Assembly: GCF_030688855.1 (NCBI RefSeq)
Contig: NZ_JAUYZK010000011.1
Location: 1-59,483, forward strand
Source of the DNA: Helicobacter cappadocius
GTDB taxonomy: Bacteria > Campylobacterota > Campylobacteria > Campylobacterales > Helicobacteraceae
Direction of reading: 5' to 3'
DNA length: 59,483 nucleotides
Part shown: positions 16,154-25,237 of the stretch, in pieces
Layout of the letters: each line of letters starts with the position of its first letter
How positions within the stretch are numbered: position 1 is the first letter of the stretch
The notes under the pieces: model-generated
The model's input: only the letters and a program-made list of their open reading frames with translations
Database searches by the model: none
Told to the model about the DNA's origin: nothing
Program-made: the position numbers and the translations under genes

Positions 16154-17440
16154 CTATAAAACACTCATTTCATATATTTTTTTCCGTTCGCTTGAACTTC
16201 CTATATTGAGCTGTTTTCGATATTTTGTAATCGTTCTTCTAACCATTTTTAGCTGGAATTTTTCTTCAATCATTTGTAGTATCTTTAGATCGCTAAGAGG
16301 TTTTTTGTGATTCTCATTTTTTATGATTTCGCCGATAAAATCTTTTATTGAAGCATTTGACGTATCCCCATCAATAGCTGTAGTAAAAAAGCTTTTGATG
16401 GGCAATACACCTCTTGAACATTCTAAATATTTATTTGAAATAGCCCTTGAGATAGTGCTAGGAGAGTGACCAAACTCATCTGCAATATCCTTAAGACGCA
16501 TGGGCTTCATCTCTCCTCCCATAAAAAAATCATACTGATATTCCACAATCATTAACCCAATTTTCCTGATAGTTTGTTTGCGCATATCTAGGGCATCGAT
16601 AAGATCTCTAGCTTCTTTGAGTTTGGTTTTGAGATATTGTTGAGCATTGCTAGATTTCATAGCGATCGTATCAATATTCACGCTTGGATAATAATCATCA
16701 TTGAGCATCACTTGAATTTCTCCATCTATTTGTTGTATCAAAATATCAGGAATAATAAAGGACTCTTGTTGTGCAAATGCCAAAGCAGGAGGATTTTTGA
16801 AAGCACGGATGACCTTCATGGCTTCTGGATATTCAATATGAGAGCTATAGTTTTTGTGATTATTTAAATCTGTGATAATTTTTACACACAATTCATATGT
16901 AGAATCCTTTATGTCTTTTCTATCTTCAAGTTGAAATAAAAAAGACTCTATTACATTTTTTGATCCCACTCCTTTAGGTTCAAGATATGCAAAACGTTCT
17001 CTGACTTTTCTGTACTGCTCAGTGCTCACTCCAAGTTCATTAGCTTGTTCGCTCTCTTCTGCTTCAAAGTAGCCTTCTTCATTGATATTATCAATAATAT
17101 CTTGAGCGATTTTTACAGAAATTTCTGTAGGAAAAAGAGGGGGAACGATTTGCTCATTTAAAATCTCATAAAGGCTTTGCTCTAAGATAGTCATTGATTC
17201 GATTTTGTCACTCATAGAGTTTTTTGCCGGAGTATTTGGATAAGGTGATTTGAGTTTAGAGCTAAAGTCTTCTACAATTCTACTTTTAATGCTGACATAA
17301 GGGTTTTCTCTGGCATATTCAGCGATGGTTTCTTCCATTTCTAAAACATTACTTTGAAGAATGGGAAGCCAACTTTTTAATGTTGTAGACAGTTTGCTTT
17401 TGACAGCAACATTTTGACGTAATCTAGCCCCTTGTGCCAT
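16154..17440 (-). CDS. rpoN: RNA polymerase sigma-54 factor RpoN
   Basis: A 428-residue alternative sigma factor. Region I (about 5-50) has the Gln/Leu-rich activator-interacting segment RLRQNVAVKSKLSTTLKSW. The core-binding domain spans about 75-260, the helix-turn-helix is RLKDIADEFGHSPSTISRAI, and the RpoN box is RRTITKYRKQLNI (classical ARRTVAKYREML, here shifted but recognisable). It directs middle flagellar genes with the FlgRS system in Helicobacter. It is transcribed after lptB with a 2-base gap, the H. pylori order. Shorter than E. coli RpoN, as usual in this group. Confidence 0.95.
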   Translation of the reverse strand: MAQGARLRQNVAVKSKLSTTLKSWLPILQSNVLEMEETIAEYARENPYVSIKSRIVEDFSSKLKSPYPNTPAKNSMSDKIESMTILEQSLYEILNEQIVPPLFPTEISVKIAQDIIDNINEEGYFEAEESEQANELGVSTEQYRKVRERFAYLEPKGVGSKNVIESFLFQLEDRKDIKDSTYELCVKIITDLNNHKNYSSHIEYPEAMKVIRAFKNPPALAFAQQESFIIPDILIQQIDGEIQVMLNDDYYPSVNIDTIAMKSSNAQQYLKTKLKEARDLIDALDMRKQTIRKIGLMIVEYQYDFFMGGEMKPMRLKDIADEFGHSPSTISRAISNKYLECSRGVLPIKSFFTTAIDGDTSNASIKDFIGEIIKNENHKKPLSDLKILQMIEEKFQLKMVRRTITKYRKQLNIGSSSERKKIYEMSVL

Positions 17441-17442
17441 TG

Positions 17443-18165
17443 CTATACCTTGAAATTTTCACCCAGATAGTATTTTCTTACCAATGGGTTTTGATATATC
17501 TGCTCACTAGTACCACTAGCGAGCAAAGAACCACTTTTGATGACATATGCACGATGACAGACAGAGAGTGTTTCTCTCACATTGTGATCGGTGATAAGTA
17601 CGCCGATATTTAAAGATACAAGCTGTTCAATAATCTTTTGTATATCAATAACCGCGATAGGATCAACACCTGCAAAAGGCTCATCTAGCAAAATAAATTT
17701 CGGATCTTTGATAAGTGCTCTAGCTATTTCAACCCTTCGCCTCTCTCCTCCACTTAGACTCAATCCTTTTCTGTGCCTGATAGGAGAGATGTTAAAAGCT
17801 TCGAGCATTTGCTCTATTTTATTTTGAGCTTCTTTTGAACTTTTAAAGGTGGTTTCTGCTGCTAGTGCTAAATTATCTTCTACGCTCAAATCTTTAAAAA
17901 TGCTTGATTCTTGAGGAAGGTATCCAATCCCCATATTTGATCGCTTATGCAGTGGATAGCCTGAAAGATCAATGTCATTTAAAAAAACCTGTCCCCCGCT
18001 AGGTTTTAATAACCCACATATCATATAAAATGTGGTTGTTTTTCCTGCACCATTAGGCCCCAAAAGCCCTACAACTTCGCCACTTTGAACTTCAATAGAT
18101 ACATCGTGTACTATTTTTGTTTTTTTAATTTGTTTGCTTAGGTTTTGAGCTTTGAGTTTATCCAT
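17443..18165 (-). CDS. lptB: LPS export ABC transporter ATPase LptB
   Basis: A 240-residue ATPase that powers LPS extraction from the inner membrane with LptFG. Walker A is [20 protein letters not shown], the signature [17 protein letters not shown], Walker [14 protein letters not shown], and the switch His is in [29 protein letters not shown] at the Q loop and the C-terminal YYLGENFKV are diagnostic of LptB. It overlaps tsaE by 8 bases and is followed by rpoN. Confidence 0.95.
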   Translation of the reverse strand: MDKLKAQNLSKQIKKTKIVHDVSIEVQSGEVVGLLGPNGAGKTTTFYMICGLLKPSGGQVFLNDIDLSGYPLHKRSNMGIGYLPQESSIFKDLSVEDNLALAAETTFKSSKEAQNKIEQMLEAFNISPIRHRKGLSLSGGERRRVEIARALIKDPKFILLDEPFAGVDPIAVIDIQKIIEQLVSLNIGVLITDHNVRETLSVCHRAYVIKSGSLLASGTSEQIYQNPLVRKYYLGENFKV

Positions 18166-18571
18166 TGTTTATCCTATATGTCCGATTATTGTTTAATTTG
18201 CAGATTTCAATCACACAGATATTGTATCCATTGGCTTTCAATATTTTCTCTAAAGATTCATTTCCCCATTCTATAAAATGGATACCATTATTTTCAACCC
18301 ACTCCAAGAGTCCTAAATTCAAAAGTTTTTCCAAAGAATGGTTATAGAAATCATAATGAAAAATATTTCCATATTGATGCTGTATGCTAAATGTGGGAGA
18401 TGTTACTTCTTCTTCGGGATAAAAAAATCTCACATATTCTTTTACAAGAGTGGTTTTTCCACTCGCTAGATCGCCTCTTAGTAAAAAAATAATATTTCCA
18501 TCTTTTGCTATATCTATAAGCTCTTTTATTAGGATATGGATATTTTCAAGATTCAAGGAAAACTCTTTCAA
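18158..18571 (-). CDS. tsaE: tRNA threonylcarbamoyladenosine biosynthesis ATPase TsaE
   Basis: A 137-residue P-loop protein needed with TsaB/TsaD for the t6A37 modification. Walker A reads [20 protein letters not shown], where Ala and Ser replace the more usual Gly-Ala; [10 protein letters not shown] and FHYDFYNH are the conserved switch and Mg-binding stretches. Normal length. ATGA overlap with dnaX upstream and an 8-base overlap with lptB downstream. Confidence 0.92.
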   Translation of the reverse strand: MKEFSLNLENIHILIKELIDIAKDGNIIFLLRGDLASGKTTLVKEYVRFFYPEEEVTSPTFSIQHQYGNIFHYDFYNHSLEKLLNLGLLEWVENNGIHFIEWGNESLEKILKANGYNICVIEICKLNNNRTYRINNG

Positions 18572-20181
18572 TGGTTTTCCTTGTTGTTTTCAATCGCAAA
18601 TATCTCAGTAGCTCCTAAATGTATTTTTGCACTTTTTATTAATTCTGAATTTTCTTCTATAAATTTTTGATGATCAGATTTTTCAACATCAGGGTATTTG
18701 TCTGTAGGTTCTTGTGGTATTTGAGGTTGAGGTATTTGAGTATTCACAGATTGTTGAACTTCTTGGACATTTTCAGTTTGGATTGAATTTATTTTTGTAG
18801 AAATTCCAAATATTTCTTGCACAATATTTTTAATATGCACATAGTTTTGCTTAAGTATTTCTTTGTCTTGAGATTGAGCTGATGATTTCCAATTCAAAAT
18901 ACCTTTCTCAAAAGAAATAAATTCCACATTTTTTTCAAAAATCTCTCCAAGTTTTTGACTTCTGTCATAGATTTTTGCAATCAATTTCCTAAAAATAACA
19001 TTAAAATCATTACTCTCAGAAGGAATGTGATTTGTTTGAGAGGAAGTTGGTATTTGAGTGTTTATAGAATCTTTTGAAGGATTGTTTGAGGTATTGATTT
19101 GGATTTTTGCTTTATCTAAAAAAAGGTTTGATTCTAATTCTTTTATCATCGAATCAATATCTCTAAGTTTAGTCGCCTCGCGCATTTTTAAACTCAACAA
19201 TAATAATACAAAGCTTCCATCTGAATTGATATTAAGCAAATGTTTGCTTTCAGCTAAAATCCGTAAAAATCTATCTACAATTATAATTGGAAAGTCTTTG
19301 TTTTTAGAAACTAAGGCCTCTTTTAAAAACATCATCATTTCATCAATAATCATCTCACATTCATATTCTTCTAAAAGCAGAAGAGTGCTTTGAAGTTTTA
19401 TTTCATCATTATGAAAAATCGCCTCAAAAAATTCCTGAAGACTTTGAGGATCCACTACGCCTAACATTTCAGTAACTTTGGTTGTTGTGATATGTTTATT
19501 GCAGAAATTGATAGCCTGATCTGTTATGGTTAGGGTATCACGAAGACTTCCTGAACCACTTCTTGCTATAATTTCTAAAGCTTGAGATTCGTAGGTAACT
19601 TCTTCTTTGTCTAATATACTAGCAATGTGTGCAAGGACAGCTTTGTGCGGAATTTTTTTGAATCTAAAGTGCTGGGTTCGGCTTAGAATAGTCGCAGGGA
19701 GTTTGAGTGGATCGGTTGTGGCTAAGATAAATTTGACATATTCAGGTGGCTCTTCTAGCGTTTTTAAGAGTGCATTAAAAGCTTCTTTTGTAAGCATATG
19801 AACTTCATCTATGATGAAAATTTTATACCTACCATAACTAGGGCGATATTTGGTGTGTTCTATCAAATCCCTAATATCGTCAATTTTTCTACTAGAAGCT
19901 GCATCCATTTCGATAATATCAAGATGACGATTTTCAAGTGCTGATTTGCAATTATCGCATTCTCCACAAGGTGAGCTTGTCGGACCTTTTTCACACTGAA
20001 GTGCTCGTGAAAATATTCTTGCTGAACTTGTTTTTCCACTTCCTCTAAGTCCGCTAAATAAGTAAGCGTGTGAGATTCTGTTGTGATCTAGCGCAGAAGA
20101 CAGGGTCTGAGAAACACTTTCTTGTCCAATCAAATCAGAAAAAGAAGTGGGGCGGTATTTTAAAGCTAAAGCAAGAGCCAT
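18568..20181 (-). CDS. dnaX: DNA polymerase III subunit gamma/tau
   Basis: The 537-residue clamp-loader ATPase. ALALKYRPTSFSDLIGQE at the N-terminus, Walker A FSGLRGSGKTSSARIFSR, a zinc module CGECDNC (with the Cys of LQCEKG), DEVHMLTKEAFNALLKTLEE at Walker B and the sensor region ATTDPLKLPATILSRTQHF are all present. The C-terminal part (from about 370) is a low-complexity Ser/Gln/Pro linker plus a short tau-like domain, shorter than in E. coli. First gene of dnaX-tsaE-lptB-rpoN. Confidence 0.95.
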   Translation of the reverse strand: MALALALKYRPTSFSDLIGQESVSQTLSSALDHNRISHAYLFSGLRGSGKTSSARIFSRALQCEKGPTSSPCGECDNCKSALENRHLDIIEMDAASSRKIDDIRDLIEHTKYRPSYGRYKIFIIDEVHMLTKEAFNALLKTLEEPPEYVKFILATTDPLKLPATILSRTQHFRFKKIPHKAVLAHIASILDKEEVTYESQALEIIARSGSGSLRDTLTITDQAINFCNKHITTTKVTEMLGVVDPQSLQEFFEAIFHNDEIKLQSTLLLLEEYECEMIIDEMMMFLKEALVSKNKDFPIIIVDRFLRILAESKHLLNINSDGSFVLLLLSLKMREATKLRDIDSMIKELESNLFLDKAKIQINTSNNPSKDSINTQIPTSSQTNHIPSESNDFNVIFRKLIAKIYDRSQKLGEIFEKNVEFISFEKGILNWKSSAQSQDKEILKQNYVHIKNIVQEIFGISTKINSIQTENVQEVQQSVNTQIPQPQIPQEPTDKYPDVEKSDHQKFIEENSELIKSAKIHLGATEIFAIENNKENH

Positions 20182-20388
20182 TATAAACCTTTTGAAAATT
20201 TGTTAGAATGGATTTTATACCATTTTAGCTACAAAACAAATCAAAATTTATATTTTTATGTGATTTTTGAGTATGTTAGTTCTAAATCAATTTTTTCGAT
20301 ACGCTAGTGCATTTATTTCAAAATCAATTTTTAAATTTTTTTGGTGTAAAAAACTAAAACTACTCTTGCATAAATTTCAGATTGCTGT

Positions 20389-20417
20389 TAAAATCTTAAA
20401 TAACATCAAGTAAAGGA
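20389..20417 (+). promoter_or_regulatory. Probable promoter and RBS of ggt
   Basis: A TAAAAT -10 element at 20389-20394, with a TG one base upstream of it (extended -10-like), and AAAGGA at 20412-20417 precede the ATG at 20423. No convincing -35 is seen, usual for vegetative promoters in this group. The rest of the 241-base dnaX-ggt gap is AT-rich with no other element I can support. Confidence 0.5.
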
Positions 20418-20422
20418 TATAA

Positions 20423-22096
20423 ATGAAAATTATAAAGATTATAGTGTTGAGTGCATTGATATGCGTTCTGAATGCGGCAAGCTATCCACCTATCAAGGAT
20501 AAAACTACTGGACTTGCAATCTCAAGTAATGTTTTGGCCAATAAAGTAGGAAAAGAAGTGTTAGATAATGGAGGAAATGCTATTGATGCAGCTGTGGCTG
20601 TAGGCTATGCATTAGCGGTTGTTCATCCTGCAGCAGGAAATATCGGAGGAGGAGGGTTTGCTGTCATCCATTTAGCAAATGGAGAAAATATTACTTTAGA
20701 TTTTAGAGAAAAAGCTCCTATGAAGGCTAGTAGAAATATGTATTTAGATAAAAAAGGCAATGTGATTCCTCAATCTAGTACTATTGGCTATCTTGCTGCT
20801 GGAGTTCCTGGAAGTGTTGCTGGAATGAGTGCAATGCTTGAAAAATATGGCACTAAAAAACTCTCAGAATTAATTGCTCCTGCGATTTCTTTGGCTGAAA
20901 AAGGTTTTATTATCACTCAAAGACAAGGCGAAACAATGGCTGAAGCGAAAAAAGATTTTGCCAAATTTGCTTCATCAAGAAAATATTTTCTAAAAAAAGA
21001 TGGTAGTACTTACAAGGAAGGAGATCTTTTTGTTCAAAAAGATCTAGCAAACACGCTTAAGGCTATCCAAAAAGAAGGTCCAAAGGCTTTTTATCAAGGA
21101 CAAATCGCTGATCTCATCGTCAAAGATATGGCAAAAAATGGGGGTATTATTACTAAAGAAGATTTGGCAAATTATCAGGTGGTTTGGAGAAAGCCTGTGA
21201 GTGGGAATTATCGTGGCTATGAAATAGTGTCTATGGCACCACCTAGCTCAGGCGGAACTCATATTATAGAAATATTAAATGTGATGGAAAATGCAAATAT
21301 AGAGAAATTAGGTTTTGGTTCTAGTAAAACTATTCATATAATGGCAGAAGCAATGCGTCAAGCATATGCGGATAGATCGGTATTTATGGGTGATCCTGAT
21401 TTTGTCAAAGTCCCTGTAAAAAAACTTATTGATAAAGCTTATGCTAAAAAAATCTATGCAAATATCTCTGCAGATAAAGCCACTCCAAGTTCAAAGATCA
21501 ATCCTGGATTAGGGCAGATTCACGAGGGGCATAATACCACTCATTATTCTGTGGCTGATAAATGGGGAAATGCTGTGAGTGTAACCTATACGATCAATGC
21601 TTCTTATGGAAGTGCAGCGGCAATAGATGGAGCAGGATTTTTACTCAATAATGAAATGGATGATTTCTCTATCAAGCCAGGAACGCCTAATTTGTATGGA
21701 CTTGTAGGTGGAGATGCAAATGCGATAGAACCAAATAAAAGACCTCTTAGCTCTATGTCTCCTACTATCGTTTTAAAAGATGGAAAATTATTTATGGTAG
21801 TGGGAAGTCCTGGTGGGGCTAGAATTATTACAACTGTACTGCAAGTGATTTCAAATGTAATTGATCATAAAATGGATATTTCTGAAGCTATAGAAGCACC
21901 CAGATTTCATATGCAATGGCTTCCTGATGAAATCAGGATTGAGAAGTATGGAATGAGCGAAGATGTGAAAGATAATCTAGTGAAAATGGGTTATAAAATC
22001 GTTACAAAGCCTGTTATGGGTGATGTAAATGCAATAATGATAGATTCAAAAACTCATACAATGTATGGATCGGGCGATCCTAGAAAAGAATTTTGA
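20423..22096 (+). CDS. ggt: Gamma-glutamyltranspeptidase
   Basis: A 557-residue periplasmic or secreted enzyme that hydrolyses glutathione and glutamine and transfers the gamma-glutamyl group. A signal peptide (MKIIKIIVLSALICVLNAAS) precedes the large subunit. The autocleavage site and nucleophile is Thr372 in GHNTTHYSVADKWGNAVS. LDFREKAP, SGGTH, LNNEMDDFS, PNKRPLSSMSP and VGSPGGARI are conserved substrate-binding segments. Length is normal. In gastric and some enterohepatic Helicobacter this enzyme is a known virulence and colonisation factor. Single-gene unit with its own promoter and a downstream hairpin terminator. Confidence 0.97.
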   Translation: MKIIKIIVLSALICVLNAASYPPIKDKTTGLAISSNVLANKVGKEVLDNGGNAIDAAVAVGYALAVVHPAAGNIGGGGFAVIHLANGENITLDFREKAPMKASRNMYLDKKGNVIPQSSTIGYLAAGVPGSVAGMSAMLEKYGTKKLSELIAPAISLAEKGFIITQRQGETMAEAKKDFAKFASSRKYFLKKDGSTYKEGDLFVQKDLANTLKAIQKEGPKAFYQGQIADLIVKDMAKNGGIITKEDLANYQVVWRKPVSGNYRGYEIVSMAPPSSGGTHIIEILNVMENANIEKLGFGSSKTIHIMAEAMRQAYADRSVFMGDPDFVKVPVKKLIDKAYAKKIYANISADKATPSSKINPGLGQIHEGHNTTHYSVADKWGNAVSVTYTINASYGSAAAIDGAGFLLNNEMDDFSIKPGTPNLYGLVGGDANAIEPNKRPLSSMSPTIVLKDGKLFMVVGSPGGARIITTVLQVISNVIDHKMDISEAIEAPRFHMQWLPDEIRIEKYGMSEDVKDNLVKMGYKIVTKPVMGDVNAIMIDSKTHTMYGSGDPRKEF

Positions 22097-22105
22097 GTTT
22101 ATTTT

Positions 22106-22133
22106 CCCATAGGGTATTTTTATCCCCTATGGG
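22106..22133 (+). terminator. Rho-independent terminator after ggt
   Basis: A perfect 9-bp stem (CCCATAGGG at 22106-22114 and CCCTATGGG at 22125-22133) with a 10-base loop is followed by a T-rich run. It starts 9 bases after the ggt stop. The stop codon of the convergent PLP-enzyme gene lies inside the right arm. In the opposite direction the flank is A-rich, so it should work mainly for ggt. Confidence 0.8.
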
Positions 22134-23017
22134 ATTAATTTTTTATTTTTATAACGTTGTATTTGTGTGATATTTCCACTTAAGCCTCCTGAATGAATAA
22201 AAACAATATCTCTGCCGTCGAAATAATTTAGATTTTCTCTAATACTTAGTAATCCTAGACAATCATAAATTAAATCAAACTCAACACCTAATTCTAGCCA
22301 TTCTTGATAGATTTTTAAAAGCCTAAAGTCGGGTTTTCCAAAAGGAATTTTTGTATTTAGTTCCAAGATGGTAGGTGGTTGAGAAATTTTCATATCTTGA
22401 AATAATTTTTGAAGATATTTTCTATCTCCAGCAGCTGCTATAGTGAAGATAGAGGGTAGAAAATTGCAAAGATATCCTACACTTGTCCCGCTTCCTGAAA
22501 CATAAAAAAAAGCAGGATTTTTTAGGTTTTTTGCATCTTTTGTTAGTTCAAGAGCGAGATCTTTGATACCTATTTTTGATAATTCACACGCTCCTCCTTG
22601 TGGGATAAAAAACCCATTATAAGAATTAGAGATTTCTATTGCTCTGTTTCTAAGAACATCAACATCAGATCTTTTATCAGAGGGTTTGTAAAATTCAAAT
22701 TTTACTCCGTTTGCAAGTGCAAGTGCAAAATTTCCTTGAGGTAATTGTTTTAAGACTTCAGGTAGTGGCGGGGTAACATAAATAAACTCATAATTTTTTA
22801 GCCTAGCAATATAAGATAGTGTAAGCATCGCATTAGACTGATTTCCTCCATAACTCACAAGTATCTTTTCTTTAATATCTAGTTCTAATAATCCTTTGAA
22901 TTTTCTAGCTTTGTTTCCATTAATAAAAGGATGTAGAAGGTCATCGCGTTTGATGTAAAACATTCTATTTTGCCAAATAAAATTTTGAAGCACAGAAGGA
23001 GTATTGAAAATGTTCAT
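22127..23017 (-). CDS. PLP-dependent enzyme of the ACC deaminase/D-cysteine desulfhydrase family
   Basis: About 296 residues of fold-type II PLP enzyme. The PLP lysine is probably in [31 protein letters not shown] is the conserved cofactor loop, [10 protein letters not shown] follows, and the C-terminal [10 protein letters not shown] is typical of the family. Substrate cannot be told from the sequence: D-cysteine, ACC or another beta-substituted amino acid. A TTG at 23029 would add four residues, but the ATG at 23015-23017 overlaps the mnmE stop and fits better. It is the last gene of the long minus-strand operon. Confidence 0.82.
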   Translation of the reverse strand: MNIFNTPSVLQNFIWQNRMFYIKRDDLLHPFINGNKARKFKGLLELDIKEKILVSYGGNQSNAMLTLSYIARLKNYEFIYVTPPLPEVLKQLPQGNFALALANGVKFEFYKPSDKRSDVDVLRNRAIEISNSYNGFFIPQGGACELSKIGIKDLALELTKDAKNLKNPAFFYVSGSGTSVGYLCNFLPSIFTIAAAGDRKYLQKLFQDMKISQPPTILELNTKIPFGKPDFRLLKIYQEWLELGVEFDLIYDCLGLLSIRENLNYFDGRDIVFIHSGGLSGNITQIQRYKNKKLIP

Positions 23018-24384
23018 TTGCCTAAGCAAAATTCTCCAAACATTTTATCAAACATTTCTCCTATTTCGTATGGTTGTGTAATACTGGAAATATGACTAAT
23101 AGCTTCTGTGATATTGTATGAAAATAATTCAAGCTCAAGTTTTTCAAACACACAAGCAGCATTTTCTAGACTCTCGATAGCTTTTTTTATAGCCTCTAGT
23201 TGAAATTCTGAAGTGAGCAGTATTTCATCACCAACTTCATCTTTTTGTAAAACTTTGACAAAAGTTTTTTTGAGTAAAAGTGTGCAATTTTGAAGATCTT
23301 TTGTACTAATTTTGATGTTTTCATAAGGGATTTTTATAAGGTTTTGGATATCTGCATGGCTAAATGCAGGGGATAAATCGCTTTTATTGAATGCAATGAT
23401 ACAATGTTTATTTTTTTGGGTATTGAGGAGTTTGATAATTTCTATATCTTCATTATCAATGTTTCTTGATAAGTCAAATACAGCTAGAATAATATCGCTT
23501 TCAAACATAGAATCGATACTTTTTTTAATCCCTAAAGATTCTATTTCGTCTTTACTATTGCGAATTCCTGCGGTATCAACAATTCGAATAACATTTCCTT
23601 CAATATTAACACTTTCTTCAATAGTGTCTCTTGTTGTTCCTGCGATGGGGCTAGTGATAGCTCTTTCATAGAGCAAAATTGCATTTAATACAGAACTTTT
23701 TCCTACATTTGGTTTGCCAATAATGCTCAAACGATGACCATCAATAATGCCTTGACGCATTTTTGAAAACTCATAGACTGATTTTAAAATACCTTGTATT
23801 TCTTTTATCTGAAGAGAGATGTTACTGATAATATTTGAGGGGATATCTTCTTCGCTATAATCTATCATTACTTCGCTATGTGCTAAAACACGTAAAAGAT
23901 TCTGACGTAAATCATCTACAAATCTTCCTAATTCTCCTTTGAGTTGCTTGGCTAAGATCTTTGATGCTCTTTCGCTTTTGGATTGAATGATTTTTGAGAG
24001 TGCATTGATTTGAGAAAAATCAATGCGACCATTTAAAAATGCTCTTTTGCTAAATTCTCCAGGAGCTGCGAGAATGGCTCCTCTTTCTAGACAAGTTTGT
24101 AAAATTATTTTTGCTGATACAACCCCACCATGGCACTGTATTTCACAAACATCTTCACGAGTGTAACTAGCAGGGGCTTTAAAATAAATCACAATAACTT
24201 CATCAAGTATTTCTTCAGAAGAATTATAAACACAACAGAGGGTAGCATATCGTGGGATAAAATTTATTTTTTTGGTTATTTTTTGAGTGATTTCAAGAGC
24301 TTTTTGACCGCTTATTCTTACAATAGCAGTTGCTCCAATGCCTATGGGGGTTGAAATTGCTACAATGGTCCTGTTTTCATTCAT
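23014..24384 (-). CDS. mnmE: tRNA modification GTPase MnmE (TrmE)
   Basis: With MnmG this GTPase forms the 5-carboxymethylaminomethyl modification of U34 in certain tRNAs. The N-terminal folate-binding domain ([18 protein letters not shown]) is followed by the G domain with G1 [18 protein letters not shown]2 [11 protein letters not shown]3 DTAGI and G4 FNKSDLS. It ends with the Cys of FGEFCLGK, the conserved C-terminal CxGK motif. A GTG at 24399 would add five residues, but the ATG at 24384 within ATGAATGA, overlapping the jag stop, looks right. The jag-mnmE order matches H. pylori. Confidence 0.95.
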   Translation of the reverse strand: MNENRTIVAISTPIGIGATAIVRISGQKALEITQKITKKINFIPRYATLCCVYNSSEEILDEVIVIYFKAPASYTREDVCEIQCHGGVVSAKIILQTCLERGAILAAPGEFSKRAFLNGRIDFSQINALSKIIQSKSERASKILAKQLKGELGRFVDDLRQNLLRVLAHSEVMIDYSEEDIPSNIISNISLQIKEIQGILKSVYEFSKMRQGIIDGHRLSIIGKPNVGKSSVLNAILLYERAITSPIAGTTRDTIEESVNIEGNVIRIVDTAGIRNSKDEIESLGIKKSIDSMFESDIILAVFDLSRNIDNEDIEIIKLLNTQKNKHCIIAFNKSDLSPAFSHADIQNLIKIPYENIKISTKDLQNCTLLLKKTFVKVLQKDEVGDEILLTSEFQLEAIKKAIESLENAACVFEKLELELFSYNITEAISHISSITQPYEIGEMFDKMFGEFCLGK

Positions 24385-25237
24385 TTTTAATAAAATCACT
24401 CACAATAATATAACGTTCATCTTGAGCATTGATTCGGAAGGAGACATATTTATTTGGAAAAGTATCTCTAAGTTTTTTTAGTGCTATGTAAGCAAGAACT
24501 CCATCTAAAGGCTTTGTTTGTGCTTTTCCAGTCTCTGCAATCATTGAAATAATACTTTGTAGATAAATATCTATGGCTTCTTCTTGGTTTTTCAGAAATT
24601 GGGCTATTTCTAATCGGATGTTGTATCCATATTTTGGATGTATCCAGTTAAAAAGTAGATAGGACAATGCTTTGTATCTATATCCTTTTTCTCCAATCAT
24701 TAGTGCAGAGTCATCACCATCTAATGTAACTAGAAGAGTTTGATTGTCATAGATACCAACTTCTATCTTGTCAATTTTGTATGGCATAGAAGCAAATAAT
24801 TCTTTTAATTCAGATTCAATTTCTTGAGTGATTTGGTGAGGATCTTGTATTTCTTTGAAAAATACTTCATCAATATCACTCTTACCCATCTCAAATTCAC
24901 CATGATGATTTTCTTGGGTTTGGACTCCTAAGTGATGATCAAAATAAGAGGGGCGAGATTTATTCTCTTCATAATTAATATCCTCATCATTTATTATAGA
25001 GGGTTTGTTTTGGTTTTTTTCAGGAGATGGTTGATGTGTTGTTTGATTTTTTGTAACTGGAGGATTTGAGTGTTCTATTATTGTTGCCACAATGATAGCA
25101 TCTTTTTTCCCAATGCCTAAAAACCCATTAGAAGGGGTTTGTATAATTTCATAATCAAGATCGGTAACTGAACAACCCAACTCTACAGAAGCTTGAGTGA
25201 TAGCCTCTTGAAGAGTTTTTGCAACAATTTTTTTCAT
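24377..25237 (-). CDS. jag: RNA-binding protein Jag/KhpB
   Basis: A 286-residue protein encoded next to yidC, as in most bacteria. The Jag N domain (about 1-50) contains AKTLQEAITQASVELGC and GFLGIGKKDA. A variable acidic linker follows, then a KH domain (about 150-215) with LMIGEKGYRYKALSYLLFNW. The last part (LDGVLAYIALKKLRDTFPN onwards) occupies the R3H position but lacks the Arg-x3-His signature. ATGA-type coupling to yidC. In other bacteria KhpB affects RNA stability and cell elongation; the role here is unknown. Confidence 0.88.
   Translation of the reverse strand: MKKIVAKTLQEAITQASVELGCSVTDLDYEIIQTPSNGFLGIGKKDAIIVATIIEHSNPPVTKNQTTHQPSPEKNQNKPSIINDEDINYEENKSRPSYFDHHLGVQTQENHHGEFEMGKSDIDEVFFKEIQDPHQITQEIESELKELFASMPYKIDKIEVGIYDNQTLLVTLDGDDSALMIGEKGYRYKALSYLLFNWIHPKYGYNIRLEIAQFLKNQEEAIDIYLQSIISMIAETGKAQTKPLDGVLAYIALKKLRDTFPNKYVSFRINAQDERYIIVSDFIKNE

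Noticed and set aside
16138-16160. Terminator hairpin between the 148-residue gene and rpoN
   Set aside because: Only a 6-bp AT-rich stem (GTTTGA/TCAAAC) and no clear T run.
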